Positions 1 through 5,927 of a stretch of 5,927 bases of DNA are shown here, piece after piece. The DNA is taken from contig WTHV01000008.1 of the NCBI GenBank assembly GCA_011525265.1, positions 1 to 5,927 on the forward strand, written 5' to 3'. The DNA comes from Alphaproteobacteria bacterium. Its GTDB lineage: Bacteria; Pseudomonadota; Alphaproteobacteria; Puniceispirillales; Puniceispirillaceae. The translations under genes and the position numbers were made by a program. Position 1 is the stretch's first letter; each line of letters opens with the position of its first letter. The notes below the pieces were generated by a model that saw only the letters and a list, made by a program, of their open reading frames with translations, was not told the origin of the DNA and made no database searches.

Positions 1-1172
1 CTTATGATGTGATTATCATCGGCGGCGGTGGTCATGGTCTTGCGACAGCATATTATCTGGCCAAAAATCACGGCATTACGAATGTCGCCGTGATTGAAAA
101 AGGCTGGCTTGGCGGCGGTAATGCAGGGCGAAACACAACCATTGTGCGCTCAAATTATTTCATCGAAGGCAATTTAGCCTTTTATGAAAAAAGCTTGCAG
201 CTATGGGAAGGGTTATCACAAGAGTTAAATTACAATGTGATGTTCTCTCAGCGTGGTCATTTAAACCTGTTTTTTACCCCGTCACAAAAAGATGCGCTTG
301 CCCGCCGTTATAATACAATGCGCCTAAATGGCATTGATGGTGAGCTATTATCGCGTGACGAAGTACGCAAATTTGTGCCACATCTCAATTATGGGCCAGA
401 TTCACGTCTTGAGATACAAGGCGGCTTTTATCAGCCGCGCGCCGGCACAGCCCGCCATGATGCGGTTAATTGGGGCTATGCGCGTGCGGCCTCACAATTA
501 GGCGTTGATATTATCCAAAATTGTGAAGTCACTGGCTTTATTGAGCAAGCTGGCGAGATTGTTGGTGTTGAGACATCACAAGGTGAGATATTGGCGTCAA
601 AAATTGGGATGTCTGTCGCAGGCCATACTTCTGTTCTTGCCGAAAAGGCTGGCTTAGGTGATTTGCCGATTGAATCTCACAAATTACAAGCCTTTGTCTC
701 TGAGCCGCTTAAACCCTTTTTAGATACAGTCGTTGTTTATGGTGCCGGTCATGGGCATTTCTATATCAGCCAATCTGATAAGGGTGGCATGGTTTTTGGT
801 GGCAATATTGATGCCTATAATTCCTATGCCCAAAAGGGCAATTTGCCGATTTATAATGATGTTGCCGCTTGTGCGATGAATGTCATGCCATCTTTGGGAC
901 GCATTAAATTATTGCGCCAATGGGCTGGCATTATGGATATGTCTATGGATGGGTCGCCCTTTATTTGTAAGACCAAGCGAAGTGGTCTTTATTTAAATGC
1001 GGGCTGGTGTTATGGCGGCTTTAAAGCGACGCCAGCATCAGGTTGGTGTTTTGCCCATACAATCGCCCATGATGAGCCGCATGAAATCAACCGGCTTTTG
1101 ACGACAGATAGGTTCAAATTTGGTCGCCATATTGATGAATCAGGCTCTGGGCCTGTGCCAAATAGGCATTAA
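1..1172 (+). CDS. soxB: Sarcosine oxidase beta subunit, heterotetrameric type (5' partial)
   Basis: Catalytic flavoprotein subunit of cytoplasmic heterotetrameric sarcosine oxidase; it oxidises sarcosine to an imine that is passed to the folate site of SoxA. The frame is already open at the left edge and reads Tyr-Asp before the GTG at 9, so that GTG is an internal valine. About 20-25 N-terminal residues are missing compared with the family. Numbering from the codon at 9: the FAD-binding GxGxxG motif is GGGGHG at 5-10, with the ribose-binding Glu at 30 (VIEKG). GRNTTIVRSNYF at 40-51 carries Arg47 (nt 147-149), which aligns with the substrate-carboxylate Arg of monomeric sarcosine oxidase. TARHDAV contains His150 (nt 456-458), the expected covalent FMN attachment histidine. 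GGFKATP contains Lys339 (nt 1023-1025), the second likely carboxylate ligand. All key residues are present and the frame is intact to TAA at 1170-1172. SoxD follows after 13 bases. Related enzymes oxidise other N-methyl amino acids, so the substrate is inferred. Confidence 0.95.
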   Translation, partial: YDVIIIGGGGHGLATAYYLAKNHGITNVAVIEKGWLGGGNAGRNTTIVRSNYFIEGNLAFYEKSLQLWEGLSQELNYNVMFSQRGHLNLFFTPSQKDALARRYNTMRLNGIDGELLSRDEVRKFVPHLNYGPDSRLEIQGGFYQPRAGTARHDAVNWGYARAASQLGVDIIQNCEVTGFIEQAGEIVGVETSQGEILASKIGMSVAGHTSVLAEKAGLGDLPIESHKLQAFVSEPLKPFLDTVVVYGAGHGHFYISQSDKGGMVFGGNIDAYNSYAQKGNLPIYNDVAACAMNVMPSLGRIKLLRQWAGIMDMSMDGSPFICKTKRSGLYLNAGWCYGGFKATPASGWCFAHTIAHDEPHEINRLLTTDRFKFGRHIDESGSGPVPNRH

Positions 1173-1177
1173 GGGAG
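1171..1177 (+). promoter_or_regulatory. Ribosome binding site of soxD
   Basis: AAGGGAG overlaps the soxB stop codon and lies 8 bases before the soxD ATG at 1186. It supports that start and close translational coupling with soxB. Confidence 0.7.
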
Positions 1178-1185
1178 CATGAGCT

Positions 1186-1479
1186 ATGTTACGAATTAAT
1201 TGCCCATTTTGCGGTTTACGGGACCATGAGGAATTCTCTTATGAGGGAGATGCTAGCATCTCTTATCCTGCCCTTGATAATCATGATGAAGAGGCATGGT
1301 ATCGTGCGGTATTTTTGCGCAAAAACCCACGCGGCCCTCATCTTGAATATTGGTATCACAGCGCAGGGTGCCGTATGTGGCTGAAAGTGGAGCGTGATAC
1401 GCTAACCCATGAGATTGGGTCTGTCGTGCCAGCGCATTCTGGCTATGCGAAGCAGGTTGCAAAAAGGAAGGCCAAATAA
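1186..1479 (+). CDS. soxD: Sarcosine oxidase delta subunit
   Basis: Small zinc-binding structural subunit of heterotetrameric sarcosine oxidase, 97 residues, the usual size for the family. The N-terminus MLRINCPFCG gives Cys6 and Cys9, and YWYHSAGCR gives His58 and Cys62. These four match the Cys2-His-Cys zinc site known from the solved TSOX structures. The segment around residues 37-57 (AWYRAVFLRKNPRGPHLEYW) is typical of the family. It has no catalytic role of its own and packs against the other subunits. The ATG at 1186 is chosen because of its AAGGGAG ribosome binding site and because Cys6 then falls where the family has it. The C-terminus is lysine-rich, and the TAA stop shares one base with the soxA ATG (TAATG). 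The frame is intact and nothing looks unusual. SoxD is also a general name for sulfur-oxidation proteins, which are unrelated to this one. Confidence 0.95.
   Translation: MLRINCPFCGLRDHEEFSYEGDASISYPALDNHDEEAWYRAVFLRKNPRGPHLEYWYHSAGCRMWLKVERDTLTHEIGSVVPAHSGYAKQVAKRKAK
1464..1471 (+). promoter_or_regulatory. Ribosome binding site of soxA
   Basis: AAGGAAGG sits inside the 3' end of soxD, 7 bases before the soxA ATG at 1479, which overlaps the soxD stop as TAATG. This arrangement typically gives coupled translation. Confidence 0.7.
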
Positions 1480-4454
1480 TGACAGGGTTTCGTTTGCAAA
1501 AAGGCGGACTGATAGACCGTAACAAGCCTGTTACTTTTACCTTTGATGGGCGCGAAATAGACGGTTTTGAAGGTGATGTTGCGACCTCAGCCTTGCTCGC
1601 AGATGGGGCGCGTATTGTAGGGCGTGGTTTTAAATATCACCGCCCAAGAGGTATCATGTCTGCTGGGGCAGAAGAGGGCGGTGCTTTATTCTCGGCACAA
1701 GATGGCAATGCGCGTGTCGCAAATGTCAAAGGCCCTTTGGTTGAAGTGCATGAGGGACTTGCCCTTTTTGGGCAAAATGGCTTCCCGTCAGTGACTTTTG
1801 ATTTGATGGCTATTAACAGCCTGTTTAATCCGTTTTTATCAGCTGGTTTTTATTACAAAACCTTTATGGGCCCTTTTGCTAATACGCGCTTTTGGATGTT
1901 TTGTGAGCGTTTTATTCGTAAAGCTGCTGGTATGGGGACGGCCTCACAAGAGCCTGACCCTGATTGCTATGATGTAGCGCACGGTTTTTGCGATATGCTG
2001 GTTGTTGGCGCAGGGCATTCTGGTCTTATTGCGGCGGTAAAGGCGGCAGAGGCAGGCAAGAGCGTCTGGCTTGTGGAACAGGATTTTAAAGCAGGTGGTT
2101 GGTATCTTTCATCAGGCGATGAGGAAAAGCTTAGCTGGGTGCAGGCGATGGTCAATCGCTTTCTTGCCGCAGGCGGGCATCTGAAATTACGCACCACAGC
2201 CTTTGGCCTTTATGATGGCTGTGTAGCAGGCCTAATAGAGCGTTGCACCGATCATCTAGCACAAAAGCCAGAGAAATCCCCGCGTGAGGTATTCCATATC
2301 TTGCGTGCGAAATCCATTCTGCTTGCTAGTGGGGCAACCGAGCGCAGCATTGCCTTTGGGGATAATGACCGCCCTGGCATTATGAATGCTAGCGCTGTTC
2401 AGACCTATATTAATCGTTATGCTGTTGCCCCTGGTAAGCGGATTATTTTTGCTGGCACACATGATGGCATTTATGAAAATGCGATAGCGGCCGCCAGGGC
2501 AGGCTTGCACGTCACCATTCTTGATTCACGAAAACAAGTTGATGAGGCGTTACTCAGCCTATGCGCTCACCATGATATAGACCATATCACAAGTGCTGTC
2601 CCTGTCAGAGCGATTGGCAGGTCAAGCCTGTCTGCCATTGAATATGGGATTAAAACAGGGCAGGAAGTCACAGTATCAGGTCAGCGTATTGCCTGTGATG
2701 TGCTTGGCGTATCTGGCGGCTTTTCAGCCAATATACAGCTGATATCTCATAGAGGGGTCAAACCTTTATGGGATGATGCAGCATTATGTTTCCTTTCTGG
2801 TGAGACAGATGAGCCTATCACCCTATGTGGTGGTGCAGATGGGGTGTTTGAAGAAAGCGAAATAGAAGCCTCAGCCCTTGATGGGGTTGAACGCCTTTTG
2901 ACGAAGCGCAAATCAGCAAGGGTGCCTGTCGTAAAAGGGTGGCATAATCGGTGCGATAGGGTGTTTGAAGTCAAAATCGCTAATCGCAAATTGAAAAGCT
3001 TTATTGACCCACAACATGATGTCACCACTGCTGATATCCGTCAGGCAAAGCAAGAAGGCTTTATTTCTGTTGAGCATATGAAGCGTTACACAACACTTGG
3101 CATGGCAACAGATCAAGGGCGTAATGGCAATGTGCTTGGCATTGCGACAATGGCTGAAGCGCGCAATATTGCAATTGCAGAGGTGGGCGTCACCACATTT
3201 CGCCCACCATTTATGCCAGTATCAATTGGCGCGCTTGCCGGCCGCTCACGTGGGCATCACTGGCAGGCATTGCGACGCACACCAATGCATGAGGCGCATC
3301 TTGCACAAGGCGCGCCAATGACAGATGCCGGGCCGTGGCACCGTGCGTGGTATTATCCACAAAAAGGCGAGACAATTACGCAAGCCTATATTCGTGAGAC
3401 AGCCAGAACACGCCAAACGGTTGGTATTGTTGATGTGTCCACTCTGGGAAAAATTGCCGTTCAAGGGCCTGATGCGGCAGTGTTTTTGAACCGTGTCTAT
3501 TGTAATGGTTTTGCAAAATTGCCAATTGGCAAAGCCCGTTATGGGATCATGTTGCGTGATGATGGCATTGTGCTTGATGATGGGACAAGTTGGCGTCTGG
3601 CAGAAGATGATTTCTTTATGACCACCACCACAGCCCAAGCAGGCGAGGTGATGCGCTTCTTAGAAGAGTTACGCCAAACAAGATGGCCTGATTTGAAGGT
3701 GCACTTAACCTCTGTGACAGATCAATGGGGCGCTATTGCTATTGCAGGCCCACAATCGCGCGAACTGCTTCAAACAATCATCCCAGATGAAGATGTGAGT
3801 GATGATGCCTTTGGTTTCATGGCAGTGATGCAAACCACAATTCAGATGGATGGCACAGATGTTGCGATAAGGGCGGCGCGGATTTCATTTTCGGGTGAGC
3901 GTGCTTATGAGGTTTATATTGAGGCAAGCTATGCCAAAGCGCTATGGGAGCGGCTTGTGAGCTTACTGCCAGAATTTGATGGCGTGTGCTACGGCATGGA
4001 AGCACTTGGCGCTTTGCGCATTGAAAAAGGTCATGTAACGGGCGCTGAGCTTGATGGGCGTGTGACTCTTGAAGATGCTGGTTTTGGCGCAATGGCATCA
4101 TCTAAAAAAGATTTTATCGGCAATATATTGCGCAAAAGACCGCATCTGAGAGATCATGATATGAGGCAACAGCTTGTTGGGATAGCACCGCTTGAAACTG
4201 GTGAGACCTTTAACGCGGGCGCTATTTTATGCGAAGAGGGCAAGCTATCTGGTTTTGGAGAGGGCTGGATTAGTGCGGTTACCTATTCACCAGCACTTGG
4301 CAAATGGATTGGCCTTGGCTTTGTGAAAGGTGGAGCGAAGAATTGGGAAGGTGTAAGCCTGATTGCGGCTGATCCTGTGAATGGGAGAAATACCAAAGTG
4401 ACACTGACAAGCCCGCATATGTTTGACCCTAAAGGAGGGCGGATGCATGGCTGA
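1479..4454 (+). CDS. soxA: Sarcosine oxidase alpha subunit, NAD- and folate-binding
   Basis: Largest subunit of heterotetrameric sarcosine oxidase, 991 residues, full length for the family (about 970-1000). In characterised enzymes it binds NAD+ and tetrahydrofolate, and it turns the imine made by SoxB into glycine plus 5,10-methylene-THF. Residues about 15-105 form a 2Fe-2S-ferredoxin-like domain (FKYHRPRGI at 51-59) with no cysteine at all, as expected for this subunit. Residues about 171-205 are a dinucleotide-binding start with GAGHSG at 177-182 and Glu200. The domain continues through SGATERS (284-290), DNDRPGIMNASAVQTY (295-310) and SGGFSANIQL (412-421). FIDPQHDVTTADI (508-520) and EHMKRYTTLGMATDQG (532-547) lead into TTFRPPFMPVSIGALAG (572-588). 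Residues about 600-990 are a GcvT/DMGDH-like folate domain: TPMHE (601-605), MLRDDGIVLDDGT (691-703), FSGERAYEVYIEA (804-816), YGMEALGALRIEKGHVTGAEL (838-858) and SKKDFIG (875-881). The last 8 bases overlap soxG. Confidence 0.96.
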   Translation: MTGFRLQKGGLIDRNKPVTFTFDGREIDGFEGDVATSALLADGARIVGRGFKYHRPRGIMSAGAEEGGALFSAQDGNARVANVKGPLVEVHEGLALFGQNGFPSVTFDLMAINSLFNPFLSAGFYYKTFMGPFANTRFWMFCERFIRKAAGMGTASQEPDPDCYDVAHGFCDMLVVGAGHSGLIAAVKAAEAGKSVWLVEQDFKAGGWYLSSGDEEKLSWVQAMVNRFLAAGGHLKLRTTAFGLYDGCVAGLIERCTDHLAQKPEKSPREVFHILRAKSILLASGATERSIAFGDNDRPGIMNASAVQTYINRYAVAPGKRIIFAGTHDGIYENAIAAARAGLHVTILDSRKQVDEALLSLCAHHDIDHITSAVPVRAIGRSSLSAIEYGIKTGQEVTVSGQRIACDVLGVSGGFSANIQLISHRGVKPLWDDAALCFLSGETDEPITLCGGADGVFEESEIEASALDGVERLLTKRKSARVPVVKGWHNRCDRVFEVKIANRKLKSFIDPQHDVTTADIRQAKQEGFISVEHMKRYTTLGMATDQGRNGNVLGIATMAEARNIAIAEVGVTTFRPPFMPVSIGALAGRSRGHHWQALRRTPMHEAHLAQGAPMTDAGPWHRAWYYPQKGETITQAYIRETARTRQTVGIVDVSTLGKIAVQGPDAAVFLNRVYCNGFAKLPIGKARYGIMLRDDGIVLDDGTSWRLAEDDFFMTTTTAQAGEVMRFLEELRQTRWPDLKVHLTSVTDQWGAIAIAGPQSRELLQTIIPDEDVSDDAFGFMAVMQTTIQMDGTDVAIRAARISFSGERAYEVYIEASYAKALWERLVSLLPEFDGVCYGMEALGALRIEKGHVTGAELDGRVTLEDAGFGAMASSKKDFIGNILRKRPHLRDHDMRQQLVGIAPLETGETFNAGAILCEEGKLSGFGEGWISAVTYSPALGKWIGLGFVKGGAKNWEGVSLIAADPVNGRNTKVTLTSPHMFDPKGGRMHG
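4431..4438 (+). promoter_or_regulatory. Ribosome binding site of soxG
   Basis: AAAGGAGG is a near-perfect Shine-Dalgarno sequence 8 bases before the ATG at 4447. It decides the soxG start: a longer frame back to a TTG at 4423 would place the site inside the coding sequence. Confidence 0.8.
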
Positions 4455-5013
4455 TTATCAAACAGGCCTTGAGGCTGTATTCGCGAAACATACCGATGGC
4501 AGTGAGGCTGGTCAAAAGGTAACAGGTGCGGCAGATGTGATTATTGCTGAGCGCCGCGATGTCAAAATCATGCAATTCAGCTTTTTTGCGTCCCAAACAG
4601 CTGCATTTAAAAAGCATCTTTCTGACTCTGGCATCTCTGATATTCCGGATTTCAGTCAGGTGAAGAAAGGTAAAGGGTGTGTTGCGGCACGTGTTGAGAT
4701 GGAAAAAATTTGGCTTATTGCAGATGTGATGCCAGATACGGGACGCGCTAAATTCTATCCTCTTGATTTGTCATCAGCGCGCGCTGTTGTGCGTTTACAA
4801 GGGGCAAAGGCAGGTGATGTTTTGGCACGCCTATGTGCTGTTGATTTTCAGGATAAATCGCGCGTTTTTATTGGTACAGCCATCCATCATGTGCCTGTTC
4901 ATATTCATCATCAAGATGGTGTGTTTGATATCTATATGCCGCGCAGCTATGCTGTCTCATTAACTGAATTGCTTGTTGATATTTCACGCCAATATCATGT
5001 TCAAATGGCCTAG
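4447..5013 (+). CDS. soxG: Sarcosine oxidase gamma subunit
   Basis: Fourth subunit of the heterotetrameric oxidase, 188 residues (family about 190-210). In known structures it contacts the alpha subunit and has a fold related to the folate-binding part of T-proteins, with no catalytic function established. Family-typical stretches are RLQGAKAGDVLARLCAVDF (116-134), FIGTAIHHVPVHIHH (141-155) and FDIYMPRSYAVSL (160-172). The N-terminal half is less conserved, as is usual for this subunit. The ATG at 4447 is chosen because of the strong AAAGGAGG upstream and because MADYQTGLEAVF looks like a family N-terminus. The frame is also open upstream to a TTG at 4423, which is a worse start. It overlaps soxA by 8 bases and its 3' end overlaps the next gene by 17 bases, so all four subunits should be made from one transcript. 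No defects are seen. Confidence 0.92.
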   Translation: MADYQTGLEAVFAKHTDGSEAGQKVTGAADVIIAERRDVKIMQFSFFASQTAAFKKHLSDSGISDIPDFSQVKKGKGCVAARVEMEKIWLIADVMPDTGRAKFYPLDLSSARAVVRLQGAKAGDVLARLCAVDFQDKSRVFIGTAIHHVPVHIHHQDGVFDIYMPRSYAVSLTELLVDISRQYHVQMA

Positions 5014-5515
5014 AAAACCACATAAGCAGACTTTTCCACCTCATCCAGAAGCAGGGGTAGTGCGCCCTGATATGCCATCTGATGCGCGCCCTCATGCGTT
5101 CGCGCTTGAGTTAGGTGCCAGCCTTTTTCAAGAACATAGCCTCACAGGGTGGCGCTTGACACTTGATCATGCAAGGCGGCGGGCTGGGCAATGTGATTAT
5201 CGCACCAAAACAATCTCACTATCGCGCCATTATGTCCGCCATGCCGATAAGGCGCATATCAAAGATACGATTTTGCATGAAATAGCCCATGCGCTTGTGG
5301 GGCCACATCATGGCCATGATGCTGTATGGCGTCAAAAAGCGCGCGAAATTGGTTGCACAGCCACAAGGTGCCATACGTTGGAGTTTAGCACGGCACGATG
5401 GATGATGCGTTGTCCCAATGGCTGTTTTGAAGTGGCGCGCCATAGGCGAAAATCACATATGGTGTGTGCTAGCTGTAAAGCGGCTGTAATCTATGAGGAA
5501 AATAGCCATGTTTGA
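4997..5515 (+). CDS. SprT-like zinc metallopeptidase with C-terminal zinc ribbon
   Basis: A 172-residue protein of the SprT-like family, probably cytoplasmic: no signal peptide or membrane segment is seen. The gluzincin-type HExxH motif is HEIAH at 94-98, with Glu95 as the likely catalytic residue. HDAVW at 107-111 fits the family's HGxxW element and makes His107 the likely third zinc ligand, although His104 and His105 are adjacent candidates. The C-terminus has CPNGC at 139-143 and CASC at 157-160, a four-cysteine zinc ribbon with an uncommon CX3C first half. Residues 33-90 (ALELGASLF, WRLTLDHARRRAGQCDY) match the usual helix and strand before the active site. Eukaryotic relatives SPRTN and Wss1 degrade DNA-protein crosslinks, but the bacterial proteins of this type have no settled role. 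The start is uncertain: the ATG at 4997 overlaps soxG by 17 bases but has no clear Shine-Dalgarno. GTG 5060 and ATG 5072 are alternatives that keep the whole domain. TTG 4973 is unlikely. Stop TGA at 5513-5515. Confidence 0.87.
   Translation: MFKWPRKPHKQTFPPHPEAGVVRPDMPSDARPHAFALELGASLFQEHSLTGWRLTLDHARRRAGQCDYRTKTISLSRHYVRHADKAHIKDTILHEIAHALVGPHHGHDAVWRQKAREIGCTATRCHTLEFSTARWMMRCPNGCFEVARHRRKSHMVCASCKAAVIYEENSHV
5496..5499 (+). promoter_or_regulatory. Ribosome binding site of the downstream dioxygenase-like gene
   Basis: AGGA (in ATGAGGAAA) lies 8 bases before the ATG at 5508. It supports that start even though the ATG lies inside the last codons of the SprT-like gene. Confidence 0.55.
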
Positions 5516-5927
5516 GTTGGATAATAGGCGCGCACACAAATTGCATCAGGCACTTTTGGACTTATCCGCACCAGATGAAACACATATCTCATTACCCTTT
5601 TTTGAGGATGATGAAATAACCCAAATGTGCCAAGACACAAAAAGCCTCACATTTCGAGCGGCAACACCTGTTGTGGGCAATAAAGTGCATCAAGATATGC
5701 AAGTCTGTTTTCCGGCGCCGCGGATTGCGTCATTTGCCTTATGTGCCGATTTAATCGAACAAGGGGTGAATGGCTGGATACAGCGTCCTGATTTTATCAA
5801 AGAGCCCTTATCCTTGAATGATTTTGCCGTTCAAAATTACCATGCAGGGTCCAAAGGCATAGGCATCCATAAGGATGGTCTTCGTTACAAATATCTTGTT
5901 TTCATTATTACATTAAAAGGCCAATCA
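5508..5927 (+). CDS. Probable 2-oxoglutarate/Fe(II) dioxygenase-like protein (3' partial)
   Basis: An uninterrupted frame of 140 codons from the ATG at 5508 to the right edge, with no stop, so the C-terminal part is missing. It begins MFELDNRRAHKLHQALLDL and has a ribosome binding site 8 bases upstream. The most informative part is residues 104-138: NDFAVQNYHAGSKGIGIHKDG followed by RYKYLVFIITLKG. The Tyr111-x2-Gly114-Ser115 stretch, then His121-Lys-Asp123, then a hydrophobic strand (LVFIITL at 130-136) resemble the HxD iron-binding strand pair of double-stranded beta-helix 2OG/Fe(II) oxygenases, including AlkB-like ones. The second iron-binding His and the 2OG-binding Arg would lie beyond the window, so activity cannot be judged. 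Residues 1-100 are not recognised; MQVCFPAPRIASF at 64-76 looks conserved-like. No signal peptide or membrane segment is seen. It overlaps the SprT-like gene by 8 bases and is probably co-translated. The frame is very likely a real gene; the family call is moderate. Confidence 0.7.
   Translation, partial: MFELDNRRAHKLHQALLDLSAPDETHISLPFFEDDEITQMCQDTKSLTFRAATPVVGNKVHQDMQVCFPAPRIASFALCADLIEQGVNGWIQRPDFIKEPLSLNDFAVQNYHAGSKGIGIHKDGLRYKYLVFIITLKGQS

Noticed and set aside
9..11. GTG as the start codon of soxB
   Set aside because: The frame is open to the left edge and reads Tyr-Asp just before the dinucleotide motif, as in the interior of SoxB proteins; the real start lies outside the window.
1253..1525. 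90-codon reverse-strand open frame across soxD and the soxA start
   Set aside because: It covers the zinc-ligand codons of soxD and the soxA start, has no ribosome binding site noted and matches no family.
1479..1790. A functional 2Fe-2S cluster in the SoxA N-terminal domain
   Set aside because: The domain resembles 2Fe-2S ferredoxins but contains no cysteine in its first 100 residues, so it cannot ligate a cluster; this is normal for the family.
3097..3321. 74-codon forward frame inside soxA
   Set aside because: It is out of frame within a conserved soxA segment, and the protein is low in recognisable features.
3246..3638. 130-codon reverse-strand open frame
   Set aside because: It lies wholly within the conserved folate domain of soxA, and its composition (Cys-, His- and Trp-rich, no recognisable domain) is that of an antisense shadow.
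4423..4446. Extended soxG start at TTG 4423
   Set aside because: The AAAGGAGG ribosome binding site at 4431-4438 would then lie within the gene and not before it; ATG 4447 has ideal spacing.
1..4454. Sulfur-oxidation (Sox) genes sharing the names soxA, soxB and soxD
   Set aside because: The proteins carry flavin, folate and zinc motifs of sarcosine oxidase and no CxxCH haem motif or SoxB nucleotidase features; only the gene names coincide.
1..5927. Mobile element, CRISPR array, tRNA or terminator hairpin
   Set aside because: Coding sequence covers nearly the whole window, with no direct-repeat array, terminal inverted repeats, transposase motifs or GC-rich stem followed by a T run noticed at any junction.

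Overview
The window reads as one strand of tightly packed bacterial coding sequence. All six genes run left to right, with no gap longer than 13 bases and four overlapping junctions. The first four genes are the complete gene order of a heterotetrameric (TSOX-type) sarcosine oxidase: soxB (beta, 5' end outside the window), soxD (delta), soxA (alpha) and soxG (gamma). Base composition looks close to even GC. The soxBDAG order, the protein style and the form of the SoxA folate domain (GHVTGAEL rather than GYIIVGQ) fit an alphaproteobacterium, perhaps a marine lineage of moderate GC such as SAR116. That assignment is inference from style, not proof.

Layout. 1-1172: soxB, lacking roughly 20-25 N-terminal residues. 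1186-1479: soxD, a zinc-binding small subunit. 1479-4454: soxA, with a degenerate 2Fe-2S-like N-terminus, a dinucleotide-binding middle and a folate-binding GcvT-like C-terminal half. 4447-5013: soxG. 4997-5515: a SprT-like zinc metallopeptidase with a C-terminal zinc ribbon. 5508-5927: the N-terminal 140 codons of a probable 2-oxoglutarate/Fe(II) dioxygenase-like protein that runs off the right edge.

How the genes work together. SoxBDAG should oxidatively demethylate sarcosine (or a related N-methyl amino acid) to glycine, reducing O2 to H2O2. The methyl carbon goes to tetrahydrofolate as 5,10-methylene-THF, or is released as formaldehyde when folate is absent. Each junction shows a strong Shine-Dalgarno sequence or a start-stop overlap, so co-expression is likely. 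The two genes after soxG are not classical sarcosine-oxidase partners. Their tight overlap with soxG suggests they belong to the same transcript. A speculative link is that sarcosine oxidation can release formaldehyde, which crosslinks proteins to DNA, and SprT-family proteases (SPRTN/Wss1 in eukaryotes) clear such crosslinks. No promoter, terminator, RNA gene, repeat, CRISPR array or mobile element was seen. The operon promoter should lie left of the window and the terminator to the right.
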